This document shows positions 1 through 7,333 of a DNA stretch of 64,000 bases, in pieces. The first letter of the stretch is position 1. Each line of letters starts with the position of its first letter. Position numbers and translations under genes: made by a program. The notes under the pieces are model-generated. The model saw only the letters and a program-made list of their open reading frames with translations. It made no database searches and had not been told where the DNA came from. Source of the DNA: Candidatus Heimdallarchaeota archaeon (GTDB taxonomy: Archaea > Asgardarchaeota > Heimdallarchaeia > Hodarchaeales > Hodarchaeaceae); contig CP070695.1 in NCBI GenBank assembly GCA_020353515.1, positions 2,702,155 to 2,766,154 of the forward strand, written 5' to 3'.

Positions 1-1161
1 AAAGAGACATCACAATTATGCGAAGCATGGCTCGCAGGAGGAGCAGAAGTTTACCTCTGTGCTTCAAATCCTTTATCATCCCAAGATGAGATAACAGCCG
101 CCCTTGTTTCAAAAGGTGTCAATGTTTATGCGTGGAAATTTATGGACACCGAAGGATATTATCGAGCTATTGGCCATGTCATTAACGCTAGACCACATAT
201 TACTATTGATGATGGTGCCGATTTAGTCTCAATTCTTCATAAACTAAAGCGAGGGGAAAGAGATGAGGAAGTAGAAATTGTTCAAAAGATCATTGGTGAT
301 GTAACTGATATCATCGATGGAGTATGGGGTGGAGCAGAAGAAACGACAACAGGAATCATTCGCCTCCAAGCCATGGCAGATGACGGAGCCCTACTATACC
401 CCATAATGGCAACCAACTCCTCTCCTAGTAAAAATTTGTTTGACAATGTGTACGGTACTGGTCAATCCAGTATTGATGGGATTCTAAGAGCAACAGCAGA
501 TCTGATTGCATCAAAAGTGTTTGTAATAGCAGGATATGGCCATTGTGGAAAGGGGGTTGCAATGCGAGCCAAGGGTATGGGTGCAAGCCGGGTCATCATC
601 ACAGAAATAGAACCTCACGCAGCATTGCAAGCAGTTATGGAAGGCATGGAAGTGATGCCTATGATCGAAGCAGCAAAGATTGCTGACATTATTATCACTG
701 CAACGGGTTGTAAGGATGTTGTACGCAAAGAACACTTTGAAGTAATGAAGGACGGAGTAATTGCTTGTAATACAGGTCACTTTAATGTTGAGATTAATAT
801 CCCTGATTTAGACTCATTAGCTGAGAATAAAGTAAAAATTCGTCCATTTGTCGATCAGTATACTATGGAAGATGGGAGAAAAATTAATCTCCTCGGTGAA
901 GGGCGACTCATCAACTTAGCAGCAGCAGAAGGACATAGCCCTGAGATCATGGACACGAGCTTTGCCCTGCAAGCTCTCGCAACTGAATATATCTTAAAAA
1001 ACAAGGAGCAGCTTAAAAATATTGGTGGGAGAGTTATTCAGATTCCCGATGATATTGACAATAATGTAGCTTTATTAAAATGTAAGGCATTAGGTATAAA
1101 TCTTGATATTCTGACGCCTGGACAAGAAAAATATCTTTCAAGTTGGCACGTGGGAACGTAA
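1..1161 (+). CDS. ahcY: S-adenosylhomocysteinase, 5'-truncated
   Basis: Hydrolyses S-adenosylhomocysteine to adenosine and homocysteine with bound NAD, relieving product inhibition of methyltransferases in the cytosol. The frame is open from the first base of the window, so the N terminus lies upstream; 386 residues are visible of a usual 410-430. The SNPLSSQDEITAAL stretch near the left edge and the NAD-binding glycine motif GYGHCGKG are typical of the family, as is the C-terminal half with NIGGRVIQIPDDID and SSWHVGT. Met at 142 is internal, not the start. A short minus-strand reading frame converges on its 3' end. Confidence 0.95.
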   Translation, partial: KETSQLCEAWLAGGAEVYLCASNPLSSQDEITAALVSKGVNVYAWKFMDTEGYYRAIGHVINARPHITIDDGADLVSILHKLKRGERDEEVEIVQKIIGDVTDIIDGVWGGAEETTTGIIRLQAMADDGALLYPIMATNSSPSKNLFDNVYGTGQSSIDGILRATADLIASKVFVIAGYGHCGKGVAMRAKGMGASRVIITEIEPHAALQAVMEGMEVMPMIEAAKIADIIITATGCKDVVRKEHFEVMKDGVIACNTGHFNVEINIPDLDSLAENKVKIRPFVDQYTMEDGRKINLLGEGRLINLAAAEGHSPEIMDTSFALQALATEYILKNKEQLKNIGGRVIQIPDDIDNNVALLKCKALGINLDILTPGQEKYLSSWHVGT

Positions 1162-1314
1162 TAATCCATCTTCTATCCGTATTTCATACTTTCTTCCTTT
1201 TTTTAGCTTGATACTGATTTTCACACTATAAGGTAATCCTGAAATTACTCGCTCGGGTAATGAAGGTAGGATCCCTTTGTAATATTGCCATTCATTCTTA
1301 GAAATCACACTCAT
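1138..1314 (-). CDS. putative small protein, 58 aa
   Basis: An ATG-initiated 58-codon frame convergent with ahcY and overlapping its last 24 bases. The translation (starts MSVISKNEWQYYKGILP, contains LKKGRKYEIRIEDGLLR) has a plausible amphipathic composition rather than the low-complexity look of a chance frame, and an AT-rich TATA-like stretch lies about 40 bases upstream. I see no clear ribosome binding site and recognise no family. The remaining DNA up to truA (1315-1522) shows nothing else I can support. It may be non-coding. Confidence 0.3.
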   Translation of the reverse strand: MSVISKNEWQYYKGILPSLPERVISGLPYSVKISIKLKKGRKYEIRIEDGLLRSHVPT

Positions 1315-1522
1315 ATTTTTTCATTCACAACCGTGTGAAATGATAAATTATATTAATCTCCATATACATTGGGGCAACCTATCCCTTATACTCCTTCCCA
1401 TGAGACACCTTGATAGAAATAATTTGAAGAGCTACTCTTCTAGGAGGCAATTATTCATGAATCCTCCCCCTCTACTCTGAAATCGTATTATAAGAGCATA
1501 TTATTGCTCTCATGAACCCACC

Positions 1523-2359
1523 TTAACCCATTCTATCCTGTAAATGAGTGTCCATGAAATCATACATCGCTGATTTCGTTTTTGCAATTATTAACTGCTC
1601 TTTAAAAAGGCAAATAAAAGATTGAAGAGCTTTTTGATCATAATCGAACTTGAACTCTTGATATTGTATATCCTCTAAGATCAGGTTCTCTGGAGGAGCC
1701 GCAGCAGGTTTAATTTTTGCAGGTTCTGGGCTTAGTAGCTGGTAAGTGTATTCCAAATCATGCAGACCTGTTGACACTTCGATTAAATGGCCGATAATTC
1801 TCCTGATCTGTTGCCAAAGAAATGAATTCGAAGCTAATCGAATTTGGTAGGTACTATCCCCTACAACTATAATTTTAGCCAATTTTATATCTTTAGTTGT
1901 ATTAATTTCTTTTGTAGGATCTTTTTTTGCGAAATTATGAAAATTATGACGTCCAACAAACATTTCTAACATTTTAGTAGCGAGAGAATGATCAAATTTC
2001 CCATCAACAGTTAAAAAATAGGAATAAGTACGTAATTGTGCATCTCGACGAGGATGAAAATCTGAGGATACCTCTGTGAAACTCAGCACTCGAATCGATT
2101 CAGGGAGATAAGAGTTTATCTCAGAAAGAATAGGTGGTTGTTTAGTGTTTAATGCAATAACTTGGCTAAGTGCTCCTACACCACGATCGGTACGACTGGC
2201 ATAATGTATTTGTTGGTCTAGCTTCGGATCAATCAGTCGTGCTTTTTTGAACGCTGAAAACACAACCGTAAAGATGTTTTTAGGGTCATGTAATTGGTGG
2301 CTGAATCCTGAATAATTCCGGGAGGGTAGGTACCCTAAACAAATTGCATATCTCTTCAT
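1523..2359 (-). CDS. truA: tRNA pseudouridine synthase A
   Basis: Converts uridine to pseudouridine in the anticodon arm of tRNAs (positions 38-40 in characterised members). The catalytic motif is visible as ASRTDRGVGALSQV (around residues 54-67), with the Asp of RTD as the expected nucleophile. The later F-x-W-x-Q-I-R-R stretch (FLWQQIRRIIGHL) is the conserved C-terminal block of the family. Length (278 aa) is normal. Its ATG overlaps the stop codon of the upstream nog1 gene by one base (TAATG), so the two are likely translationally coupled, in a cluster with nadM. Confidence 0.92.
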   Translation of the reverse strand: MKRYAICLGYLPSRNYSGFSHQLHDPKNIFTVVFSAFKKARLIDPKLDQQIHYASRTDRGVGALSQVIALNTKQPPILSEINSYLPESIRVLSFTEVSSDFHPRRDAQLRTYSYFLTVDGKFDHSLATKMLEMFVGRHNFHNFAKKDPTKEINTTKDIKLAKIIVVGDSTYQIRLASNSFLWQQIRRIIGHLIEVSTGLHDLEYTYQLLSPEPAKIKPAAAPPENLILEDIQYQEFKFDYDQKALQSFICLFKEQLIIAKTKSAMYDFMDTHLQDRMG

Positions 2360-3462
2360 TAAACTTCTCCAATCTTTCTTATATTCATAATTTTTTGGAT
2401 TTGAGAGTGATTTTCTTCATAGAAATCGAACAGTAGCTTCTTAATTCCCTCCTTTTGGTTCATTGACAAGATATGAATATCATCTCTAGGAAAGTTTTGT
2501 TTTAAGAAGACTTGAAGTTCCATTTTTTGGCTTTCAGTAAGCAAGTCTGCTTTACTACAAATTAGTAATATTGGTACTTCTTGAAAATTTTGGTTAATTT
2601 GATTAAATAGGTTTTTTTGGGAAATAAGAGATTCATACTGAGTAAAATCAAAAATAAAAACAATTGCTGTAGCTAAAGTTTTCAAAGCCGCGATAGCTCG
2701 TAATTCAATCTCATTCCGTTCTTCTAAGGACCGATCAAGAATCCCAGGAGTATCTACTATTTGTGCTGGAATATGACTAATTGGAAGTTTAGAGTTAGCA
2801 GAAATATAAATAGGGATCTTTAGATGACCTAATGTTACTTCTTTCGTGGTAAAGGGATATGCTCCTATTTCAGGTGTTGCTGATGTTACTGCGTTCACTA
2901 AAGAACTTTTTCCAACATTAGGATACCCTGCTATACATATTGTTGGTTGGTCTAAATCTATTCCTGGCATCCCACGCATTCGAGTTCTCACAGTTTCTAT
3001 AAACTCTAATCTTTTGTCTAGTTTAATGATTACTGACCTCATCCGCCCGAATGCAGCTCTTCGTAATTTTTTGGCTTCTATAACTGAATTCGCATGCCAA
3101 ACGTCTCCAAGATGCTCTCGTTTAATCTTCCAAATGACATCTGCAGCCCCAGAAAACGATCCCAAAGTTTTTCGAATCTTATCAAGATTGAAACTAATAT
3201 CTAATATTTCTACATAAAAGCTAGTAATAAATTCTGCTTCTAAACGTGGAAATTCTTCAACTATTCGGAATAAGCGGCTTCGTAGTTCTTTAGAAAGCAG
3301 TTCAATTCGTGTTGCTTCTTTTCTTCGAATTCTTCGTAATAATGGTACGCTTTCAGATGTCCCTCTAATTGATGTTTTCATTACATTGTTTTTTGCCATC
3401 AAAAAGAGCTTATTAGCTCGGGGAATAGGGATTATAGAGCGAAAAGGATTTGTTGATGGCAT
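2359..3462 (-). CDS. NOG1-family GTPase
   Basis: Predicted ribosome-assembly GTPase of the Obg/NOG1 group, related to eukaryotic NOG1 of large-subunit biogenesis. Residues are GYPNVGKSS (G1), DTPGILDR (G3) and CSKADLL (G4, Ser for the usual Asn), after the long helical NOG1 N domain. The reading frame can be extended to 3507, overlapping nadM by 14 bases, but I place the start at 3462: the N terminus MPSTNPFRSIIPIP then matches the family (NPF...IP), and an AGGAT ribosome-binding-like sequence lies just upstream. Clustered with nadM upstream and truA downstream. Confidence 0.9.
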   Translation of the reverse strand: MPSTNPFRSIIPIPRANKLFLMAKNNVMKTSIRGTSESVPLLRRIRRKEATRIELLSKELRSRLFRIVEEFPRLEAEFITSFYVEILDISFNLDKIRKTLGSFSGAADVIWKIKREHLGDVWHANSVIEAKKLRRAAFGRMRSVIIKLDKRLEFIETVRTRMRGMPGIDLDQPTICIAGYPNVGKSSLVNAVTSATPEIGAYPFTTKEVTLGHLKIPIYISANSKLPISHIPAQIVDTPGILDRSLEERNEIELRAIAALKTLATAIVFIFDFTQYESLISQKNLFNQINQNFQEVPILLICSKADLLTESQKMELQVFLKQNFPRDDIHILSMNQKEGIKKLLFDFYEENHSQIQKIMNIRKIGEV

Positions 3463-3493
3463 ATATAGACATCCTGTGAGACAGGGAGCGATT

Positions 3494-4018
3494 TTAATCA
3501 GTTTCATGTAAAATATCTTGCAATCGATTTAATCCATCAATCGATTCAATGATATTCCATACTGCTTTGGGCACCATATGACTCCATTTAGTCCCTTCAG
3601 CCATATGTTTTCTAATTTGAGCGCCCTTAAAATCAACACGGTTAAAAGGGCCAGTAGATCGTACTTCCATACCTGCCTCCATAAATAATCGCCGTGTTAG
3701 ACTATTATTTGTATAAATTCGTCTGAAAGGAGGGCAATAGCTGCGTAGGTGACTCACCCACACAGAATTGCGATGTATATCGGGAATGGTAACAATATAT
3801 ACCCGCTCTAGAGGAATATCTAATTCTTTCATTGCTGCCCGAATCATCAACACCCTCTCTCCAGCGGTAAACGGATCTGAAACTGTGTGAGATTGTTGAG
3901 TGCTTCCGATAGCAATGATTATTTCATCTTCTTGTTCCAAAATATCCTGAACAGCTTTTAGATGGCCTTTGTGAAAAGGATTAAATCTACCAACAAAAAG
4001 TCCCCGTTCTTTATTCAT
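3494..4018 (-). CDS. nadM: nicotinamide-nucleotide adenylyltransferase
   Basis: Archaeal NMN adenylyltransferase, which joins NMN and ATP to make NAD. The nucleotidyltransferase signature is at the very N terminus: GLFVGRFNPFHKGH, containing the H-x-G-H ATP-binding motif. The C-terminal STGPFNRVDFKGAQIRKHM carries the expected arginine-rich phosphate-binding segment. The 174-aa length matches archaeal NadM. It overlaps the upstream RuvC-like gene by eight bases and precedes nog1, so all four genes to truA probably form one transcript. Confidence 0.9.
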   Translation of the reverse strand: MNKERGLFVGRFNPFHKGHLKAVQDILEQEDEIIIAIGSTQQSHTVSDPFTAGERVLMIRAAMKELDIPLERVYIVTIPDIHRNSVWVSHLRSYCPPFRRIYTNNSLTRRLFMEAGMEVRSTGPFNRVDFKGAQIRKHMAEGTKWSHMVPKAVWNIIESIDGLNRLQDILHETD

Positions 4019-4832
4019 TCTTTTTGGCCTCTAATTGACTTTCTTTTAGCTTTATTGCTTCTTCTAGGGAAATTTCACCTGATGCAACGGTTTGTGCTAA
4101 TTCTGCATCTAAAGTAATTCGATTATTTGAAAGATTACGACTCCATTTTTGAATTTCCTTAATTCGACCTTGAGGTATTGAATTTCTTACCAGGTGATTT
4201 TTCAATTTTCCTGGCCTATGAGCAATAGTAATTGCAGCTGTTTCATCTGAACCAAATGGGGTAGTTGGTGCTATTTTTCTAAGACTTGAATAAGCTTCTT
4301 GCACTATCTCAAGTTTAATGTTGTTAATATTTCCAAAAACGGTAAAAAGCTTATTAAAGACAACATTTGATATAGAAGTGGGTTGGTCTCCGACGCGAAT
4401 AACTACTCTTTCACTGGGAAAGAGAACTATATACTCTTCTATCTTTCTAGCCAATTGGATTAATCTACTAGTTTCCGCAGCTAAAGTCATTCCATCACAA
4501 ATGGCTGCTAATCCTATCTGTTTACCAGGGTCAACACCTACAATTAATAATTTAAATTTTGGTTCTTTCTTTCGGGCAATAATCCCAATAATTTTTATAA
4601 CAAGAGATGGGTGAATCTGATCGAAAGGAAGGTAGAAAAATTGAGAATCATCTATGTGATTCATCGTTTCGCTAGGTGAAATGATTAAATCGAACTTTTG
4701 AGTAGGAATTGGCTGATTTTGTGCATAAAATTTTACTTTGAGAGGGGAGCCTTCGAAAATTTTTGATAGCTTGTGATAATATCGCATATCATCTGTTTGA
4801 ACGGCAATTCGATAGTTTACTGGCAAATCCAA
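4011..4832 (-). CDS. RuvC/RNase H-fold protein of unknown function
   Basis: 273 aa, beginning at a TTG codon. After about 90 residues of no recognised type comes LLIVGVDPGKQIGLAAICDG, the first beta hairpin of RuvC/RNase H-like folds with its acidic Asp and glycine turn. The following GSDETAAITIAHRPG supplies a later acidic patch. This resembles the COG2433-type group of archaeal predicted nucleases but is not a close textbook member, so nuclease activity is an inference from fold only. The C terminus is Lys/Glu-rich. It is the first gene of the minus-strand cluster with nadM, nog1 and truA and is divergent from the RadB-like gene. Confidence 0.6.
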   Translation of the reverse strand: MDLPVNYRIAVQTDDMRYYHKLSKIFEGSPLKVKFYAQNQPIPTQKFDLIISPSETMNHIDDSQFFYLPFDQIHPSLVIKIIGIIARKKEPKFKLLIVGVDPGKQIGLAAICDGMTLAAETSRLIQLARKIEEYIVLFPSERVVIRVGDQPTSISNVVFNKLFTVFGNINNIKLEIVQEAYSSLRKIAPTTPFGSDETAAITIAHRPGKLKNHLVRNSIPQGRIKEIQKWSRNLSNNRITLDAELAQTVASGEISLEEAIKLKESQLEAKKNE

Positions 4833-4927
4833 CCCAAATTTCAGTGAAATGATTTATAGATCCCTTTTTCACATGAGTATAATATAGATCTTTTAATGAT
4901 TAATATCAAAGGATAGAAGCCCAAACA

Positions 4928-5536
4928 ATGGATAATCCATTACTTTCTCTTCTCCAAGGTCAGAATATCGCTGTTCAGCTATATGGTCTTCCTGGAACAT
5001 ATAAAACAGCTTTTCTACTTCAGATTATCTATAAAAGTTTAAAGGAAGGATCTAATCCGATTTATTTAATTGATACCAGTGGAAATTTCCCAATTGTACG
5101 ACTTAAGCCGATAAAACATTTATTACAAAATATAATTGTTTTTCAACCGAAAACAATTGAAGAAGAAGCGTTGTTACTTGATGATCTTAGTATTCAGCTT
5201 TCCCAAGACACAATTCTATTGCTTGATGATGTATTTAGACACACGAATCTTGAAAATAAGACCAATCTTCATCTCAATTCGTATATTTTAGCTCAAATTA
5301 AAGCAATTTCAAGAAAAGTAAAATTTCCTGTTATTCTTACTAATCAAGCACGTAGCTTTGATAACGCAATTCATCCATTCCTTCAAAATCTCACTCTCTA
5401 CTACTTAGATTGGCATTTCTTGTTTGAAAAATCACCAGATCCTAATCAAATTCGTGTAACGTTTTTTGATCAAGATCGTTTTATTTCCCAAAGAGAACAT
5501 AAAATCAGTTCTGCAGGATTCTTGTGTGACATCTGA
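4928..5536 (+). CDS. RadB-like RecA-superfamily ATPase
   Basis: 202-aa single-domain P-loop ATPase resembling archaeal RadB, a RadA paralogue that modulates homologous recombination. The Walker A segment reads GLPGTYKT (residues 20-27), with Tyr in place of the Gly usually preceding Lys, and the Walker B is DTILLLDDV. It lacks the N-terminal helix-hairpin-helix domain of RadA, as RadB does. A TATA-like TATAATATAG lies about 40 bases upstream of the ATG, in the short divergent gap. It converges with mutL, separated by 18 bases. A KaiC-like or other small RecA-fold identity cannot be excluded. Confidence 0.65.
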   Translation: MDNPLLSLLQGQNIAVQLYGLPGTYKTAFLLQIIYKSLKEGSNPIYLIDTSGNFPIVRLKPIKHLLQNIIVFQPKTIEEEALLLDDLSIQLSQDTILLLDDVFRHTNLENKTNLHLNSYILAQIKAISRKVKFPVILTNQARSFDNAIHPFLQNLTLYYLDWHFLFEKSPDPNQIRVTFFDQDRFISQREHKISSAGFLCDI

Positions 5537-5554
5537 TTGGTTACTAAACGGTCT

Positions 5555-7333
5555 TCAAATCCTACGCACTTGTTTTAAAAATTCATGATAGGATAATTTG
5601 AAATAGATAGGGCGGCCGTGAGCACAAACACTAGAATCCTCAGCTTGAAGAAGTTCTTGAAGAAGATTCTTTGTTTGTTGAAATGATAACGTGTCTCCCG
5701 CACGATAGGATCCATGACAGGCTATTAAGTTTAAGATCGTTTTGATTTGCTCTTCAATAGCCGTTTTCGGGAGAGAATCAATTAATGATACCAAGAAATC
5801 TTTCAAATCGGATTTTATAAGAATACTTGGAATAGCGTAAACCTCAATCTCTTGTTTTTTCCCTTTAGGACTCCTAAAATCAAATCCCATAGCACTTAGA
5901 TAAGGAAGTGAGTCCATCAAAAGAATCTTTTGTTCTGGAGTAATAGAAAATCTGAAAGGTTTGAGAAAAGTTTGTGAACTCACTTTCCTTGTTTTGTACA
6001 TTTTTGTTAACTTTTCCAGATTTACTCGTTCATGTGCTGCATGAAAATCAAGAACAATAAGATCGTGGTTTGATGTATCCTCGAGAAGGAGGAATTCTTT
6101 TCCAAGAGGACCTCGATATATTAGATTAGATCCAAGAAAACTAATCATCTCTGGTCTTTCGTTAATGACCTCAAATTGGTCCTGGAGATGATTTGATAAT
6201 TCTAGGGGTTTGACTTCAGGTTGTAAATTTATTACCTGTTGTTTAATAGTTTTTTTCATGTCTGATTTTTCAAAAATTAAATTTGATTGTCTTTTTCTTT
6301 TAACGTGGGATGTCAGATGAGGGACAACAGCTTTTGTTTTGAGGCAATGATTTACAGTTGAAGTTATAGCTGTAGTCAGATCTTTTTCGTTATAGAAAAG
6401 GACTTCTCGTTTTTGAGGATGAATGTTTACATCGAAAAATATAGGATCAAGTTCAAGGAATAAAAATCCCGCAGGAAACTCTCGCTTCATTAGGTAAGAC
6501 CCATATCCCTCTTCTAAGGCTGTTTGTAGAATCTTGGAGAATATACGACGTCCATTAATGTAAAAATATTGATACTTCCTATTTCGTCTATGTTGGCCTT
6601 GCTTACTAAGATATCCATGAATTAATATGTCTTTACGTTGTATAATCCCAATGTCTATAAGGGATCCAGCTAAATCTTGACCAAGGGTTTCTTTGATCGC
6701 AGAAAGATGATTATCACTCTTTACAGTTTGAAATTCAATTTTTCCATCAATGACATATGTAAAGGAAATAATAGGATGACCTATAGCATATTGTGTAACC
6801 GTTTCATAGATATAAGATTGCTCAATAGAGGCTTTTTTCAGGAATTTTCGCCGCACGATGAAATTAAAAAATAGATCTTGAACTCGGACACGAGTTCCTG
6901 GAGAAGCCATTACTTCCTCTGAAATCTGAGGTTGATCCATGTCATTTTCAACGGAAATACGGGTAGCTAGCTCATTTTCAGCTGTTCTACTAACAATGGA
7001 GAATCTAGAGACTGACGCTATTGAATATAATGCTTCTCCCCGAAAACCCATGGTAGAAATCGATTCCAAATCCTTTTCGGAGCTAATTTTACTTGTAGCA
7101 TGCCGTTTTATAGTCAAGGGAATATCTTCTGGAAGGATTCCTGTCCCATTGTCTATTATCTCTATTAAATCCTTCCCACCGTTCTTAATTTCAATTCTAA
7201 TATCAGTAGCAGAGGCATCTATTGCATTTTCGATTAATTCCTTGACAACACTCGCAGGACGCTCAATAACCTCACCAGCAGCGATTTTGGAGACACAAAC
7301 TGGATCCAACATCTGAATTTTGGACACCATCAT
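5555..7333 (-). CDS. mutL: DNA mismatch repair protein MutL
   Basis: 592 aa. The GHKL ATPase motifs are all present: ELIENAIDA (32-40), DNGTGI (61-66), RHATSK (78-82 region) and GFRGEAL (96-102). The C-terminal domain carries DFHAAHERVNLE, matching the D-x-H-A-x2-E-x4-E endonuclease motif, plus ACHGSYRAGD and CAHGRPIYF. It therefore looks like the nicking class of MutL, as in organisms without MutH, acting with MutS in mismatch repair. Its ATG overlaps the mutS stop by four bases (ATGA), indicating a translationally coupled operon. Confidence 0.95.
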   Translation of the reverse strand: MMVSKIQMLDPVCVSKIAAGEVIERPASVVKELIENAIDASATDIRIEIKNGGKDLIEIIDNGTGILPEDIPLTIKRHATSKISSEKDLESISTMGFRGEALYSIASVSRFSIVSRTAENELATRISVENDMDQPQISEEVMASPGTRVRVQDLFFNFIVRRKFLKKASIEQSYIYETVTQYAIGHPIISFTYVIDGKIEFQTVKSDNHLSAIKETLGQDLAGSLIDIGIIQRKDILIHGYLSKQGQHRRNRKYQYFYINGRRIFSKILQTALEEGYGSYLMKREFPAGFLFLELDPIFFDVNIHPQKREVLFYNEKDLTTAITSTVNHCLKTKAVVPHLTSHVKRKRQSNLIFEKSDMKKTIKQQVINLQPEVKPLELSNHLQDQFEVINERPEMISFLGSNLIYRGPLGKEFLLLEDTSNHDLIVLDFHAAHERVNLEKLTKMYKTRKVSSQTFLKPFRFSITPEQKILLMDSLPYLSAMGFDFRSPKGKKQEIEVYAIPSILIKSDLKDFLVSLIDSLPKTAIEEQIKTILNLIACHGSYRAGDTLSFQQTKNLLQELLQAEDSSVCAHGRPIYFKLSYHEFLKQVRRI

